Of a stretch of 64,000 nucleotides of DNA, positions 1-8,396 are shown piece after piece. The stretch's first letter is position 1. Every line of letters starts with the position of its first letter. Position numbers and translations under genes: made by a program. The stretch covers positions 62,001 to 126,000 of the forward strand of contig NZ_VORT01000001.1 of assembly GCF_007997155.1 (NCBI RefSeq). Reading direction: 5' to 3'. Origin of the DNA: Aequorivita antarctica. Its GTDB lineage: Bacteria > Bacteroidota > Bacteroidia > Flavobacteriales > Flavobacteriaceae. Below the pieces are notes generated by a model, which was not told the origin of the DNA, did not search any database, and saw only the letters and a list, made by a program, of their open reading frames with translations.

Positions 1-1
1 T

Positions 2-430
2 CCCGATAAGGAAACATATAAAAAGATTGATAACGGAATTCCCGTCACAGCTGCAAAACTTGCAAAACAAAACGGGATTAAAACGTTTATTGTAATCTCC
101 GCAATGGGTGCAGATGCAGATAGCAGCATTTTTTATAACAAAACCAAAGGCGAAATGCAACGCGATGTGTTGCAACAAAATATTGAAAATACATATGTTT
201 TACAGCCTTCGTTGATAGTTGGCGATAGAAATGAAAACCGTTTTGGCGAAAAAGTAGCAACAGTTTTTATGAAAACCTTTGGGTTTTTAATTCCGAAGAA
301 ATACAAAATGATTAAAGCTGAAACGATTGCAGAAGCAATGTTAGTTTTGGCAAAAGAAGGGTTTTCAAAGCAACAAATCACTTCCGACGAAATTAAAAAA
401 ATAGCCCAAAATGCAGGAAATAGAACGTAA
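2..430 (+). CDS. NAD(P)H-binding oxidoreductase, TIP30/HTATIP2-like atypical SDR (5' partial)
   Basis: The reading frame is open from base 2, so the N-terminal half, including the glycine-rich nucleotide loop, lies outside the window. The visible 142 residues hold the strand ending in ISAMGAD, the YNKTKGE segment that corresponds to the YxxxK active site of this family, and the following LQPSLIVGDR turn. This arrangement is typical of TIP30/YbjT-like atypical short-chain dehydrogenases, which bind NADPH; their substrates are mostly unknown. The end overlaps the next gene by 20 bases, so the two are probably co-transcribed and translationally coupled. The family is fairly sure, the function is not. 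Confidence 0.75.
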   Translation, partial: PDKETYKKIDNGIPVTAAKLAKQNGIKTFIVISAMGADADSSIFYNKTKGEMQRDVLQQNIENTYVLQPSLIVGDRNENRFGEKVATVFMKTFGFLIPKKYKMIKAETIAEAMLVLAKEGFSKQQITSDEIKKIAQNAGNRT

Positions 431-890
431 ATTTTTAGTCACTTCCGAAGCTTTTAAAAATGAAGCCCACAAACGAACCCGAATTGTGCAAGGTTTTTTG
501 AACACAAATCCTGAGCGGACGGTGCGAGTTCGGATTCAAGGAAATGATGGCTTTATTACGATCAAAGGAAAATCAAACAAATCAGGTCTTTCCCGTTTTG
601 AATGGGAAAAACAAATCTCACTAGCAGAAGCAGAAGAATTGCTTCACCTTTGCGAACCAGGCCTTATTGAAAAAACACGTTATGAAATTTCAAGTGATAG
701 CCACACTTTTGAAGTGGATGATTTTATAGGCGAAAACGAAGGTTTAATAGTTGCTGAAATTGAACTCAGTTCCGAGACCGAACCTTTTTCAAAACCCGAA
801 TGGTTAGGAAAAGAAGTTACGGGTGATGTGAAATATTATAATTCAAATTTGAGTAAAAATCCTTTTAAAAGCTGGACAAATGAAAGCTAA
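411..890 (+). CDS. CYTH domain protein (triphosphate tunnel metalloenzyme)
   Basis: The 159-residue protein begins with the CYTH signature ExExK (E3, E5, K7), followed by alternating charged strands such as RVRIQG and FITIKGK that line the phosphate tunnel of this family. CYTH enzymes cleave inorganic triphosphate or act on other triphosphate substrates with a divalent metal; the short single-domain bacterial forms are usually tripolyphosphatases, and adenylate cyclase activity is the exception. The length fits a single-domain member. The start overlaps the preceding oxidoreductase by 20 bases and the end overlaps the next gene by 11, pointing to one operon. The family call is firm; the substrate is inferred. 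Confidence 0.85.
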   Translation: MQEIERKFLVTSEAFKNEAHKRTRIVQGFLNTNPERTVRVRIQGNDGFITIKGKSNKSGLSRFEWEKQISLAEAEELLHLCEPGLIEKTRYEISSDSHTFEVDDFIGENEGLIVAEIELSSETEPFSKPEWLGKEVTGDVKYYNSNLSKNPFKSWTNES

Positions 891-1374
891 ACTACTTGTT
901 GCAATTTCAGGAATTATACTTTTGGGGTGTGAAACCAAAGTTGAAAAAGAATACATCACCGAGCCTTGCCCTGAAGAAATAAAAATTCCAATGGCACAGT
1001 TAAAAGAAGACCTGACCAAAAAAGGGTTTCAAACCTTTGACTACATTGATGACAAATCGGGTGACACTATTTTGATGCAACAATATTTCATTGCTTTTTT
1101 AAAAAGCGGACCAACCCGTTCCCAAACTAAAGAAGAAGCGGACAGTCTTCAAAAGTTGCATTTAGCGCATTTGGGCAGAATGTATGAAGAGGGATTTGCA
1201 GATATTTCAGGACCGTTTGGCGATGATGGCGATATTCGAGGCATTACTATTTACAACGTGCCCACACAAAAAATGGCGGACAGCCTGGCCAACATGGATC
1301 CGATGGTAAAATCTGGAAGATTGGTAATTGAAATCCATCCCTGGTGGGCAGCAAAAGGTTTTTCGTTACGCTAA
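880..1374 (+). CDS. YciI-like domain lipoprotein
   Basis: A 164-residue protein with a lipoprotein signal peptide: a short basic start, a hydrophobic core and a lipobox LLGC with Cys17. After a linker of about 50 residues comes a region resembling YciI: a strand starting around QQYFIAFLKSGP, a helix with HLAHLGRMYEEG, then a ISGPFGDDGDIRGITIY strand and a final region ending in EIHPWW. YciI folds are dimeric ferredoxin-like domains of unclear enzymatic role. It overlaps the CYTH gene by 11 bases and is convergent with cutC, overlapping it by 9 bases. The location is probably periplasmic, membrane-anchored. Function unknown. Confidence 0.75.
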   Translation: MKAKLLVAISGIILLGCETKVEKEYITEPCPEEIKIPMAQLKEDLTKKGFQTFDYIDDKSGDTILMQQYFIAFLKSGPTRSQTKEEADSLQKLHLAHLGRMYEEGFADISGPFGDDGDIRGITIYNVPTQKMADSLANMDPMVKSGRLVIEIHPWWAAKGFSLR

Positions 1375-2091
1375 CAGTGTTATAATGTTTTGAATCGTTT
1401 CTTTATCAGAAGTAGCAATAATTCCTTCTTCAAAAAAAGCATCACTGTGCATAGTAACTTTTGGTTTTTGAGCTAATAGTTGTTTTTTGGCTGTTGCCGA
1501 AAGATGAATACTATTAAATCCAGCTTCTTTAAATTTCAAAGCATTTTCTACATTAATTCCGCCGCCGGGCATAATTTCTATTTTGCCTTTTGAATGATTT
1601 TGGAGCTCTTTCAAAAGTGAAATTCCTTCAATTGCCGTGGGTTTTTGGCCCGAAGAGAGTAATCTGTTTACTTTTAAATCGATTAACTTTTGAAGTTCAT
1701 CGATTGGATTTTCAACCCAATCAAAAGCACGGTGAAAGGTGAATTCCATTCCTTCGGATGCATCAATTAATTGCTTTGTTTTCATTGAATCAATTTTGTT
1801 TTCCGAAGTTAAAAATCCACTTACAATTCCTGCACAACCTAATTTTTTGCAGAATGTAATATCTCGCAACATTACGTCAAATTCTTCTTCGGAATAGGTG
1901 AAATTTCCACTTCGCGGACGAATTAAAACGTGTATAGGAATATTAAATTCCGAAACAACTTTTTCAATTAACCCTTGACTTGGTGTAAGTCCTCCAACAG
2001 AAAGTTCGGTAAAAATTTCTATTCGGTTTGCTCCGGCAAGTTGCGCAACTTGGGTGCTTTCAAAACTATTTGCGCAGATTTCTATAATCAT
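1366..2091 (-). CDS. cutC: CutC family protein
   Basis: The 241-residue protein is a full-length CutC TIM barrel. The N-terminus ICANSFESTQVAQLAGANRIE followed by ELSVGGLTPS matches the conserved opening of the family, and the IMPGGGIN and HLSA segments near the C-terminus are also conserved. CutC was named for copper tolerance in E. coli, but a direct copper role is disputed, so the biochemical function should be treated as open. Its start overlaps the stop of the hexosaminidase gene by 4 bases (ATGA), so it is the last gene of a three-gene glycan operon. That linkage suggests a role in sugar or cell-wall metabolism rather than copper. Confidence 0.9.
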   Translation of the reverse strand: MIIEICANSFESTQVAQLAGANRIEIFTELSVGGLTPSQGLIEKVVSEFNIPIHVLIRPRSGNFTYSEEEFDVMLRDITFCKKLGCAGIVSGFLTSENKIDSMKTKQLIDASEGMEFTFHRAFDWVENPIDELQKLIDLKVNRLLSSGQKPTAIEGISLLKELQNHSKGKIEIMPGGGINVENALKFKEAGFNSIHLSATAKKQLLAQKPKVTMHSDAFFEEGIIATSDKETIQNIITLLA

Positions 2092-4373
2092 TCAATTATT
2101 ATTTCGTCAATAAATGTCCAGGCTTTGTGGCCAGCACCCTTTTGTCCATCGGGGATTGTTCCATAATTTGGAATTCTAATTTGCAAAATGCTGGTTTTTA
2201 AAATATAATTTTCTGACAATTCAACTTTCACTGTTGAAATGTTTGGCTCATTTTTTTTAAAATATTTTGTTATGTAAGACACTTTTTTTCCATCCTCATT
2301 ATAACAATAGATTAAAACCTCTTTTGGAGAGTGAATCCATTGTCCGGGCGCATCATAAAATCGAAGGTTGGCGGAATTGATTTCTATTTCCTTCCCAAAA
2401 TCAATCGTAATTTCCAAATCATCGCCCCAAAATCCAAGCCATTCTTTATCGCCATAGCGTTTATCACTACCTTGAATTCCATTAATCAATGCTTCTTTTC
2501 CACCCGCAGCATAGGTTGGATTTGGCGGTACGTTCAGTGAAATATTTGCTGTAATTCCTTTGTGGTAAATAATTTTTTCGGAAAAATCGCGACCAACTTT
2601 TTCGCCATTTTTGAAAACATTTGCAGTAATCTTCGAATCCTTTTCAATCAAAATGGGGTTTGAATACACTTTGCTTTCCACATTATTTATAGAATATCGA
2701 ATTTCCTTTCCTTTTGTAGGGGTTGTCAATTCATAAAAAACATTTCCATTGCTTTTCGAAATCTTTCCCTCAATTTCGTATAAATGGTTGGCATAATTTA
2801 TACTTAAAGCATCCAAACGTGGCATAAAATTTTCGACCCGAGAAAGGAACTCAGGATACTCTTTTTCCAAATTCTGTGAAGGACCGCTCCACGTAACCTC
2901 ACTCATTGCAAGGATTCTTGGAAAAATCATATATTCCACTTGCTGTTCATTTGGAATATATTCAGTCCACAAATTGGCCTGTGCTCCAAGTATATATTTT
3001 GCCTCTTCCTTATTTAATTCTTTTGGAATTGGATTGAAAGAATACACCTTTTTCAATGGAAGAAAACCGCCAATCGCCAAGGGTTCATCGGATTTGTCAC
3101 TTTGGTAATAATCAAAATAGGCGTGGGAATTTGGCGTCATAATCACGTTGTGCTTTTGTTTTGCGGCATCAATTCCGCCCTGCATGCCGCGCCACGACAT
3201 TAAAGTTGCGTTTGGCGCAAGACCGCCTTCCAAAATTTCATCCCAACCGATTATTTTTTTTCCTTTACTGTTTACAAATTTTTCAATTCGCTGAATAAAA
3301 TAACTTTGCAAACCGTGCTCGTCTTGCAAGTTCAAATCATTTATTAATTGCTGGCAATGCGCACAATTTTTCCACTTTATTTTTGGTGCTTCATCGCCAC
3401 CAATGTGAATATATTCGCCTGGAAATAGTGGCATGACTTCGCTTAACACATTTTCTAGAAACGTAAAAGTCTGCTCGTTTGGACAAAAAATATCTTCAAA
3501 AACACCCCAAGTTGTGGCCACGGGAATTTGCTTCCCCGTGCATCCTAATTCTGGATACGCACTTATGGCAGCCTGTGCATGACCGGGCATTTCAATTTCT
3601 GGAATAACGGTGATGTTGTATTTTGCTGCAAAAGCAACGACCTCTTTTATATCTTCCTGGGTATAAAAACCACCATAGCGCTTCCCGTCAAACTTTTGTG
3701 GCTGATCGTTATAATGCCCAATAAGCGTTTCATCGCGAAAACCACCTTTTGAAGTGAGTTTTGGATATTTCTTTATCTCTATGCGCCAACCTTGATCATC
3801 CGTGAGATGCCAATGGAAATAATTCATTTTCAGCAGTGCAAGATTTGCAATGTATTTTTTGATGAATTCTTTATCAAAAAAATGTCGCGCACAATCTAAA
3901 TGCATTCCGCGATACGGAAATTTTGGAAAGTCTGAAACCGTTAATTGCGGAAGTGTAAAACTTGTATTCTCCTTTGTTTTTTTTTGTTCCAATGCTATCG
4001 GAAGCAATTGCCGCAAAGTTTGGACAGCATAAAAAGCGCCACTGGAATCTATAGCTTTTATGATGATTTTTGAATCAGAAATATCCAAAAAATAACCTTC
4101 GGAAGGTTGGGAAGCATCTTTTTCAATTACAATTTTGGCCTTATTTTTTGAAGTACTTTGAAGTTGAAATCCTACGCCATTTTGAAGAAATTCATTGAGA
4201 ATATTACCCGCGATTTCAAATTCTGTTTCAAAATAAACTGTAGTAGTTTCATCAAAATTGAAGTTTCCCGATTTCAATTCAATAGATTGTGGTTTTGGGA
4301 TTAGCGCAGTTTCATTTTGCGAAAATATACAGAAGCTAATGGAACAGAAAATAACTAATAGATAGTTTCTCAT
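2088..4373 (-). CDS. Beta-N-acetylhexosaminidase, GH20
   Basis: The 761-residue secreted enzyme has an N-terminal signal peptide ending near FSQ, a GH20 N-terminal alpha/beta domain (about 25-145), and the catalytic GH20 barrel (about 150-500). The catalytic Asp-Glu pair is visible as D327-E328 in GGDEAPK; earlier conserved pieces include GMHLDCARHFF and HWHLTDDQGWR. The remaining 250 residues hold a chitobiase-type C-terminal domain and a discoidin-like beta domain. GH20 enzymes release terminal GlcNAc or GalNAc from glycans or chito-oligosaccharides by substrate-assisted catalysis. It lies 2 bases after the beta-mannosidase gene and overlaps cutC by 4, so the three are one operon for degrading mannose- and GlcNAc-containing glycans. 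Confidence 0.95.
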   Translation of the reverse strand: MRNYLLVIFCSISFCIFSQNETALIPKPQSIELKSGNFNFDETTTVYFETEFEIAGNILNEFLQNGVGFQLQSTSKNKAKIVIEKDASQPSEGYFLDISDSKIIIKAIDSSGAFYAVQTLRQLLPIALEQKKTKENTSFTLPQLTVSDFPKFPYRGMHLDCARHFFDKEFIKKYIANLALLKMNYFHWHLTDDQGWRIEIKKYPKLTSKGGFRDETLIGHYNDQPQKFDGKRYGGFYTQEDIKEVVAFAAKYNITVIPEIEMPGHAQAAISAYPELGCTGKQIPVATTWGVFEDIFCPNEQTFTFLENVLSEVMPLFPGEYIHIGGDEAPKIKWKNCAHCQQLINDLNLQDEHGLQSYFIQRIEKFVNSKGKKIIGWDEILEGGLAPNATLMSWRGMQGGIDAAKQKHNVIMTPNSHAYFDYYQSDKSDEPLAIGGFLPLKKVYSFNPIPKELNKEEAKYILGAQANLWTEYIPNEQQVEYMIFPRILAMSEVTWSGPSQNLEKEYPEFLSRVENFMPRLDALSINYANHLYEIEGKISKSNGNVFYELTTPTKGKEIRYSINNVESKVYSNPILIEKDSKITANVFKNGEKVGRDFSEKIIYHKGITANISLNVPPNPTYAAGGKEALINGIQGSDKRYGDKEWLGFWGDDLEITIDFGKEIEINSANLRFYDAPGQWIHSPKEVLIYCYNEDGKKVSYITKYFKKNEPNISTVKVELSENYILKTSILQIRIPNYGTIPDGQKGAGHKAWTFIDEIIIE

Positions 4374-4375
4374 TG

Positions 4376-6859
4376 CTATTTTATGAATTGGTTCAATGTT
4401 TTAAATCTAAGTATTGGCTTAGTTTTACTTTGAGTTGAAAAGAAAATCGTCTTGGTTTCGTTCGGCAACAAGTCGAAAAAATTATCTTCAAATTTACCTT
4501 TTGTGTCAGTCATTAAAAATACATTTTTCTGAAGTTTTTTTGAGAAAAGCGTTACCCTAAATCCTTCTTTCGTCTTTTCAGTTTTAGTTTCGATTTCATA
4601 TTTCTTCAGCTTCAAATCTTTTGGTTTTGAAAAATAATGAATGTATTCACGCTTCCCAAAACTGACTTTTAAAACACAAAATGCTTTGTCAAACTTCAAC
4701 CTTTTCAGTGGAATGGAAAATAGTACTTTGCTACTATTTTGTAGACTTTCAACTGAAATTCGGTTTTCATAAATTATGTTTCCATCAAAATCAATCAACT
4801 CCAGCGAAAGTGAATCTGTAATGGTTTCAAAAGTATCATTAACCACAAATATTTTTAAAGAATCGTTTTTTTCTTCCGCAGATATCAAAATATTTTCAAA
4901 AGCCTTTTTAACTTGATAATGCAAAGCCTTCCAATTTCCCAGATAATCAATGCTCGACCACGAAACGGCGGGCCAGGAATCGTTCAATTGCCAATAAAGC
5001 GTTCCCATATTGTAGGGTTTTGAACGGCGTTGAACGTGAATTCCTTTGGAAATTCCATACGCCTGCAAAAGTTGGCTTATATAAACATAATCCTCAGCGT
5101 TTTGTGGAATTGGAAAATCGCGCGCCATATAATCTTCAATAATCTGAAAACCTCGTGAGTGCTTTTGATGATTTGAAAATGCTGGATCTTTCAAAGAAAC
5201 CGAATCTTTTCCAATGGCATATTTAATTGTTTCAATAGTCGGGTAAGACTGAAACCCAAACTCGCTCATAAACCGCGGTACTTCTTCCTCAAAATGTTCA
5301 AACGGATAGCCGTCGTGCCAGACCCACCAATCGTGCGCATCGCCTTCAAACTGATAGCGTTTATCGCCACGGCCGTATTTTGGCGAACTCTCCCAATAGG
5401 ATACACTCGGGTTTAAGCTGTCTACCGCGCGTGGCAAAATATGATTAAAAAGAGCATAATAATTCTCCCAAATTTCTTGCTTTTCTACTTCGGTTTTATC
5501 GTCTTGCCAACCCCAACGCTGCCAACCTTCGTTGTTTTCGTTATTGCCGCACCAAAGAGCAATGCTTGGATGGTTTCGTAAGCGTTTTATATTTTGAATG
5601 GCTTCCTGTTTTACATTTTCCAAAAATGCTGCATCACCAGGATACATGGCACAGGCGAACATAAAATCCTGCCAAACAAGAATTCCTTTTACGTCACAGA
5701 GCTGATAAAAATAGTCATCTTCATAAATTCCGCCACCCCACACGCGGAGCATATTCATATTGGCAGAAACCACATCATCAATCAATCCTGAGTATTTTTC
5801 TTGATTTACACCCGCCTCCAACATTTGTTGCGGAACATAATTGGCGCCTTTCATATAAACTGGTTTCCCATTCAATTTGAAATAAAAACTTTCGCCTATG
5901 GAATCTTTTTCAGTAATTAATTCAATAGAACGAATTCCATGTTTTTTTGAATAGGATTCCAAAACACTTCCCTTATGAATTAATTCAATTTGAATGTCAT
6001 ACATAAATGGTTCGCCTAAATTATGCGTCCACCAAAGCTTTGGGTTTTTTACTTTAAAAGGTATTTGATATTCGCTTTGGCCCGCTTTGGTTTTAAAGGT
6101 TGAAGAAAAAGTTTCGGAGGTATTTTTATTTGTGATTTGAAGGGTAATTTCTTCCTCTTTTACTGTTTCAATTTCAAATTTTGCATCAATTTCTGCAAGC
6201 GTATCGCTAATAGATTTCGTTTGAAGAAAAGTGTCTGTAAGTCGCGCAAAATCATAACTCATCAAAGAAACATTTCGGCAAATACTCATCGTTTTTATAG
6301 TTGGAGCCCAATCCCAACCGTACTGATATTGTGGTTTTCTAGTGAAAACACGACTGCCCCCAGGAAGTTCGTAATCTAACTTTTCAGTCTTACTTTTTTC
6401 GATGGAATCTGAGTTTTTGAAAACAACGAGTAATTCGTTTTCAGCTTTTAATGCATCACTTAAATCTACTTCCCAACTTCGGAAAGCGTTGTTTGCCGAA
6501 AGGATTAAGCTGTCATTAAGAAAAACTTCGGCATAAGTATCTAATCCTTCAAACTTCAAAAAATGTTTGGGCCTGTTTAAGATTTCTTCGGAAACAGAAA
6601 ATTGCTTTTTGTATTGCCAAGTCCTTTCGGAAACCCATTGAATGGAGTCTTCGTTATTTTTTAGAAATGGATCAGGTATTTCGCCCAACCTCAGCAAATC
6701 TGATTGTACAGTTCCGGGAACTTTGGCAGCTTGCCAATTGTCCTTTTTTGTCTCTGAAAATAGCCAACCTTCATTCAGTGAAAGCGTTTCATTGGGCATT
6801 TCTTCACAGGAAAGGAAGGTGAAAATAATTATGAAATAGGTGAAGTAAAGTTTTCCCAT
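4376..6859 (-). CDS. Beta-mannosidase lipoprotein, GH2
   Basis: I place the start at the ATG at 6859 because it begins a lipoprotein signal (MGKLYF..., hydrophobic core, FLSC); the frame is open 25 codons further upstream but those residues look unlike a signal and would run toward the upstream terminator. The 827-residue protein has a GH2 sugar-binding domain, an immunoglobulin-like domain, the TIM barrel with the acid/base E441 in GNNENNEG and the nucleophile E533 in MSEFGFQSYP, then C-terminal beta domains. Family members hydrolyse terminal beta-1,4-mannose, for example from N-glycan cores or mannan oligosaccharides. It is first in the operon with the hexosaminidase and cutC. Confidence 0.93.
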   Translation of the reverse strand: MGKLYFTYFIIIFTFLSCEEMPNETLSLNEGWLFSETKKDNWQAAKVPGTVQSDLLRLGEIPDPFLKNNEDSIQWVSERTWQYKKQFSVSEEILNRPKHFLKFEGLDTYAEVFLNDSLILSANNAFRSWEVDLSDALKAENELLVVFKNSDSIEKSKTEKLDYELPGGSRVFTRKPQYQYGWDWAPTIKTMSICRNVSLMSYDFARLTDTFLQTKSISDTLAEIDAKFEIETVKEEEITLQITNKNTSETFSSTFKTKAGQSEYQIPFKVKNPKLWWTHNLGEPFMYDIQIELIHKGSVLESYSKKHGIRSIELITEKDSIGESFYFKLNGKPVYMKGANYVPQQMLEAGVNQEKYSGLIDDVVSANMNMLRVWGGGIYEDDYFYQLCDVKGILVWQDFMFACAMYPGDAAFLENVKQEAIQNIKRLRNHPSIALWCGNNENNEGWQRWGWQDDKTEVEKQEIWENYYALFNHILPRAVDSLNPSVSYWESSPKYGRGDKRYQFEGDAHDWWVWHDGYPFEHFEEEVPRFMSEFGFQSYPTIETIKYAIGKDSVSLKDPAFSNHQKHSRGFQIIEDYMARDFPIPQNAEDYVYISQLLQAYGISKGIHVQRRSKPYNMGTLYWQLNDSWPAVSWSSIDYLGNWKALHYQVKKAFENILISAEEKNDSLKIFVVNDTFETITDSLSLELIDFDGNIIYENRISVESLQNSSKVLFSIPLKRLKFDKAFCVLKVSFGKREYIHYFSKPKDLKLKKYEIETKTEKTKEGFRVTLFSKKLQKNVFLMTDTKGKFEDNFFDLLPNETKTIFFSTQSKTKPILRFKTLNQFIK

Positions 6860-6897
6860 TCCACTAAAATAGGTGTTTTCAGAATAGCACATAAAAA

Positions 6898-6929
6898 AAA
6901 TCTGCCTTGAAAAATTACAAGGCAGATTT
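6898..6929 (-). terminator. Intrinsic terminator of the efflux operon
   Basis: A perfect 12-bp stem (AAATCTGCCTTG / CAAGGCAGATTT) with an 8-base loop lies 32 bases after the stop of the outer-membrane efflux gene. On the minus strand the stem is followed by a run of eight T residues, as expected for an intrinsic terminator. It separates the efflux operon from the downstream glycan operon, which begins at 6859. Confidence 0.9.
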
Positions 6930-6961
6930 ACCAATCAACAATAAAAAAATTATGAAAAAAA

Positions 6962-8356
6962 CTATCGCCAACCGCCACCCAAGGCTTCATATAAATCAAC
7001 AATGGATTGAAGTTGGCTATTTTTTGCCGAAATTAGGTTCAAACTTGAATTCAACGCGTTTTCCTGTGCATTTAATACTTCCAAATAATTGGCGAGACCG
7101 TTGTCCAAAAGTTGTTCGGAATAACCAGTTGCCAAATCATAGGCTTCAAATTCTTTCTGTTTCACCTCAATTTTTTCAGTTGCAGCGTCGTAACTGTAAA
7201 GCGCATCCGAAACTTCTTTGCTAGCGTTAATAATTGCAAACCTAAAATCTAAATAGGTTTGTTCTTGCTTGGCTTGTGAAACCTCATATTGCGTGCGAAT
7301 TTGTCGCTTGTTAAAAATAGGCTGCGTCAATCCTCCGATTAAAGTTGCAAACAGGGAATTGGCGTTGAAAAGTTTATCAATTTCTATATTCTGAAATCCT
7401 CCAGTTGCAGAAAGCGTTAATGAAGGATAAAAACTTGCCCGTGCTGCATTTGTTAGCTCGAAAGCATTCATCAAACTGAATTCAGCGGCCATTACATCTG
7501 GTCTATTTCTTAACAATTGTGCTGGGATTCCAGTTTTTAAAGGCATTTCAATGTCTTGATTTTCTAAACTTCCGCGAGTAATTTCGTGAGGCGCGCTTCC
7601 CAACAAAATAGACATTGTATTTTCTAGCAAACGCGCATCGTTTTTTAAATCGATTAAAATTCCCTGAGCGTTGTACAATTGCGCTTCGGTCTGTTTTACT
7701 CCTACTTCCGTAACATTGCCCGCTTCTTTTAAGGCCTGTGTGGTTTCCAAACCTCTAGATCGCGTAATTATAGTTTCTTCAGTAACGCGAATTTGTTCGT
7801 CCAAAGCCATCAATTGATAATAAACTGACGCAATATTGGCAATCAATCTACTTTTCACTGCTTGGTGGGCAGCAACACTTTGAAGATATGAGGCCTGAAA
7901 AGCCCTTTCATTGCTACGAATTTTTCCCCAGATATCGGCTTCCCAAGAAAGGCCAGCGCTCAATTCGTATTGACTGATGGAAGAAATATCGCCAAATTGA
8001 TTAGTAGCAGGCAATTCCTGATGAGTGTATTGTGCCTTTCCGTTTAAGGAAGGAAAATAACCCGCCTTTCCTTGTTTTACATAAGCTTCAGCTATTCTAA
8101 TTTGCTGAAGCGCCACGCGAATGTCCATATTATTTTTCAGTCCTTCTTCAATATAATTTTGTAGTGCTGGATCTGTAAATAATTCTTTCCACGAAACCGT
8201 TGCAATTGTTAAAGTATCTTGCGTAAGATTATCCGTTCTGTAATTGGCTTCGTTAACCACTTCTGGTCTTTCATAATCTTTGGCCGCAAAGCAAGAAACC
8301 AGCAAAAACGGAACGCTTGCAATCAACAGTAATGAATAAATTCTATTGGTTTTCAT
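6962..8356 (-). CDS. RND efflux outer-membrane factor lipoprotein (OprM/NodT family)
   Basis: The start at 8356 gives a clean lipoprotein signal (MKTNRIYSLLLIASVPFLLVSC, Cys22); the frame is open to an ATG at 8404 that overlaps the pump gene end, so a coupled longer form cannot be excluded. The mature 440 residues hold the duplicated coiled-coil/beta outer membrane efflux domains, with the typical segments ELSAGLSWEADIWGK and RNRPDVMAAE that mark the OprM/NodT family. It forms the trimeric outer-membrane and periplasmic channel for the RND pump encoded just upstream. It is the last gene of the four-gene efflux operon and is followed by a strong terminator. Confidence 0.93.
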   Translation of the reverse strand: MKTNRIYSLLLIASVPFLLVSCFAAKDYERPEVVNEANYRTDNLTQDTLTIATVSWKELFTDPALQNYIEEGLKNNMDIRVALQQIRIAEAYVKQGKAGYFPSLNGKAQYTHQELPATNQFGDISSISQYELSAGLSWEADIWGKIRSNERAFQASYLQSVAAHQAVKSRLIANIASVYYQLMALDEQIRVTEETIITRSRGLETTQALKEAGNVTEVGVKQTEAQLYNAQGILIDLKNDARLLENTMSILLGSAPHEITRGSLENQDIEMPLKTGIPAQLLRNRPDVMAAEFSLMNAFELTNAARASFYPSLTLSATGGFQNIEIDKLFNANSLFATLIGGLTQPIFNKRQIRTQYEVSQAKQEQTYLDFRFAIINASKEVSDALYSYDAATEKIEVKQKEFEAYDLATGYSEQLLDNGLANYLEVLNAQENALNSSLNLISAKNSQLQSIVDLYEALGGGWR

Positions 8357-8396
8357 CTGTTTGGTTTTATTATTTTTTAGTGATGAATTTATTTGA

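Noticed and set aside
6898-6929. Strong hairpin before the beta-mannosidase gene as an operator or attenuator
   Set aside because: Perfect stem plus a T run on the minus strand 32 bases after a stop codon makes it an ordinary terminator of the efflux operon.
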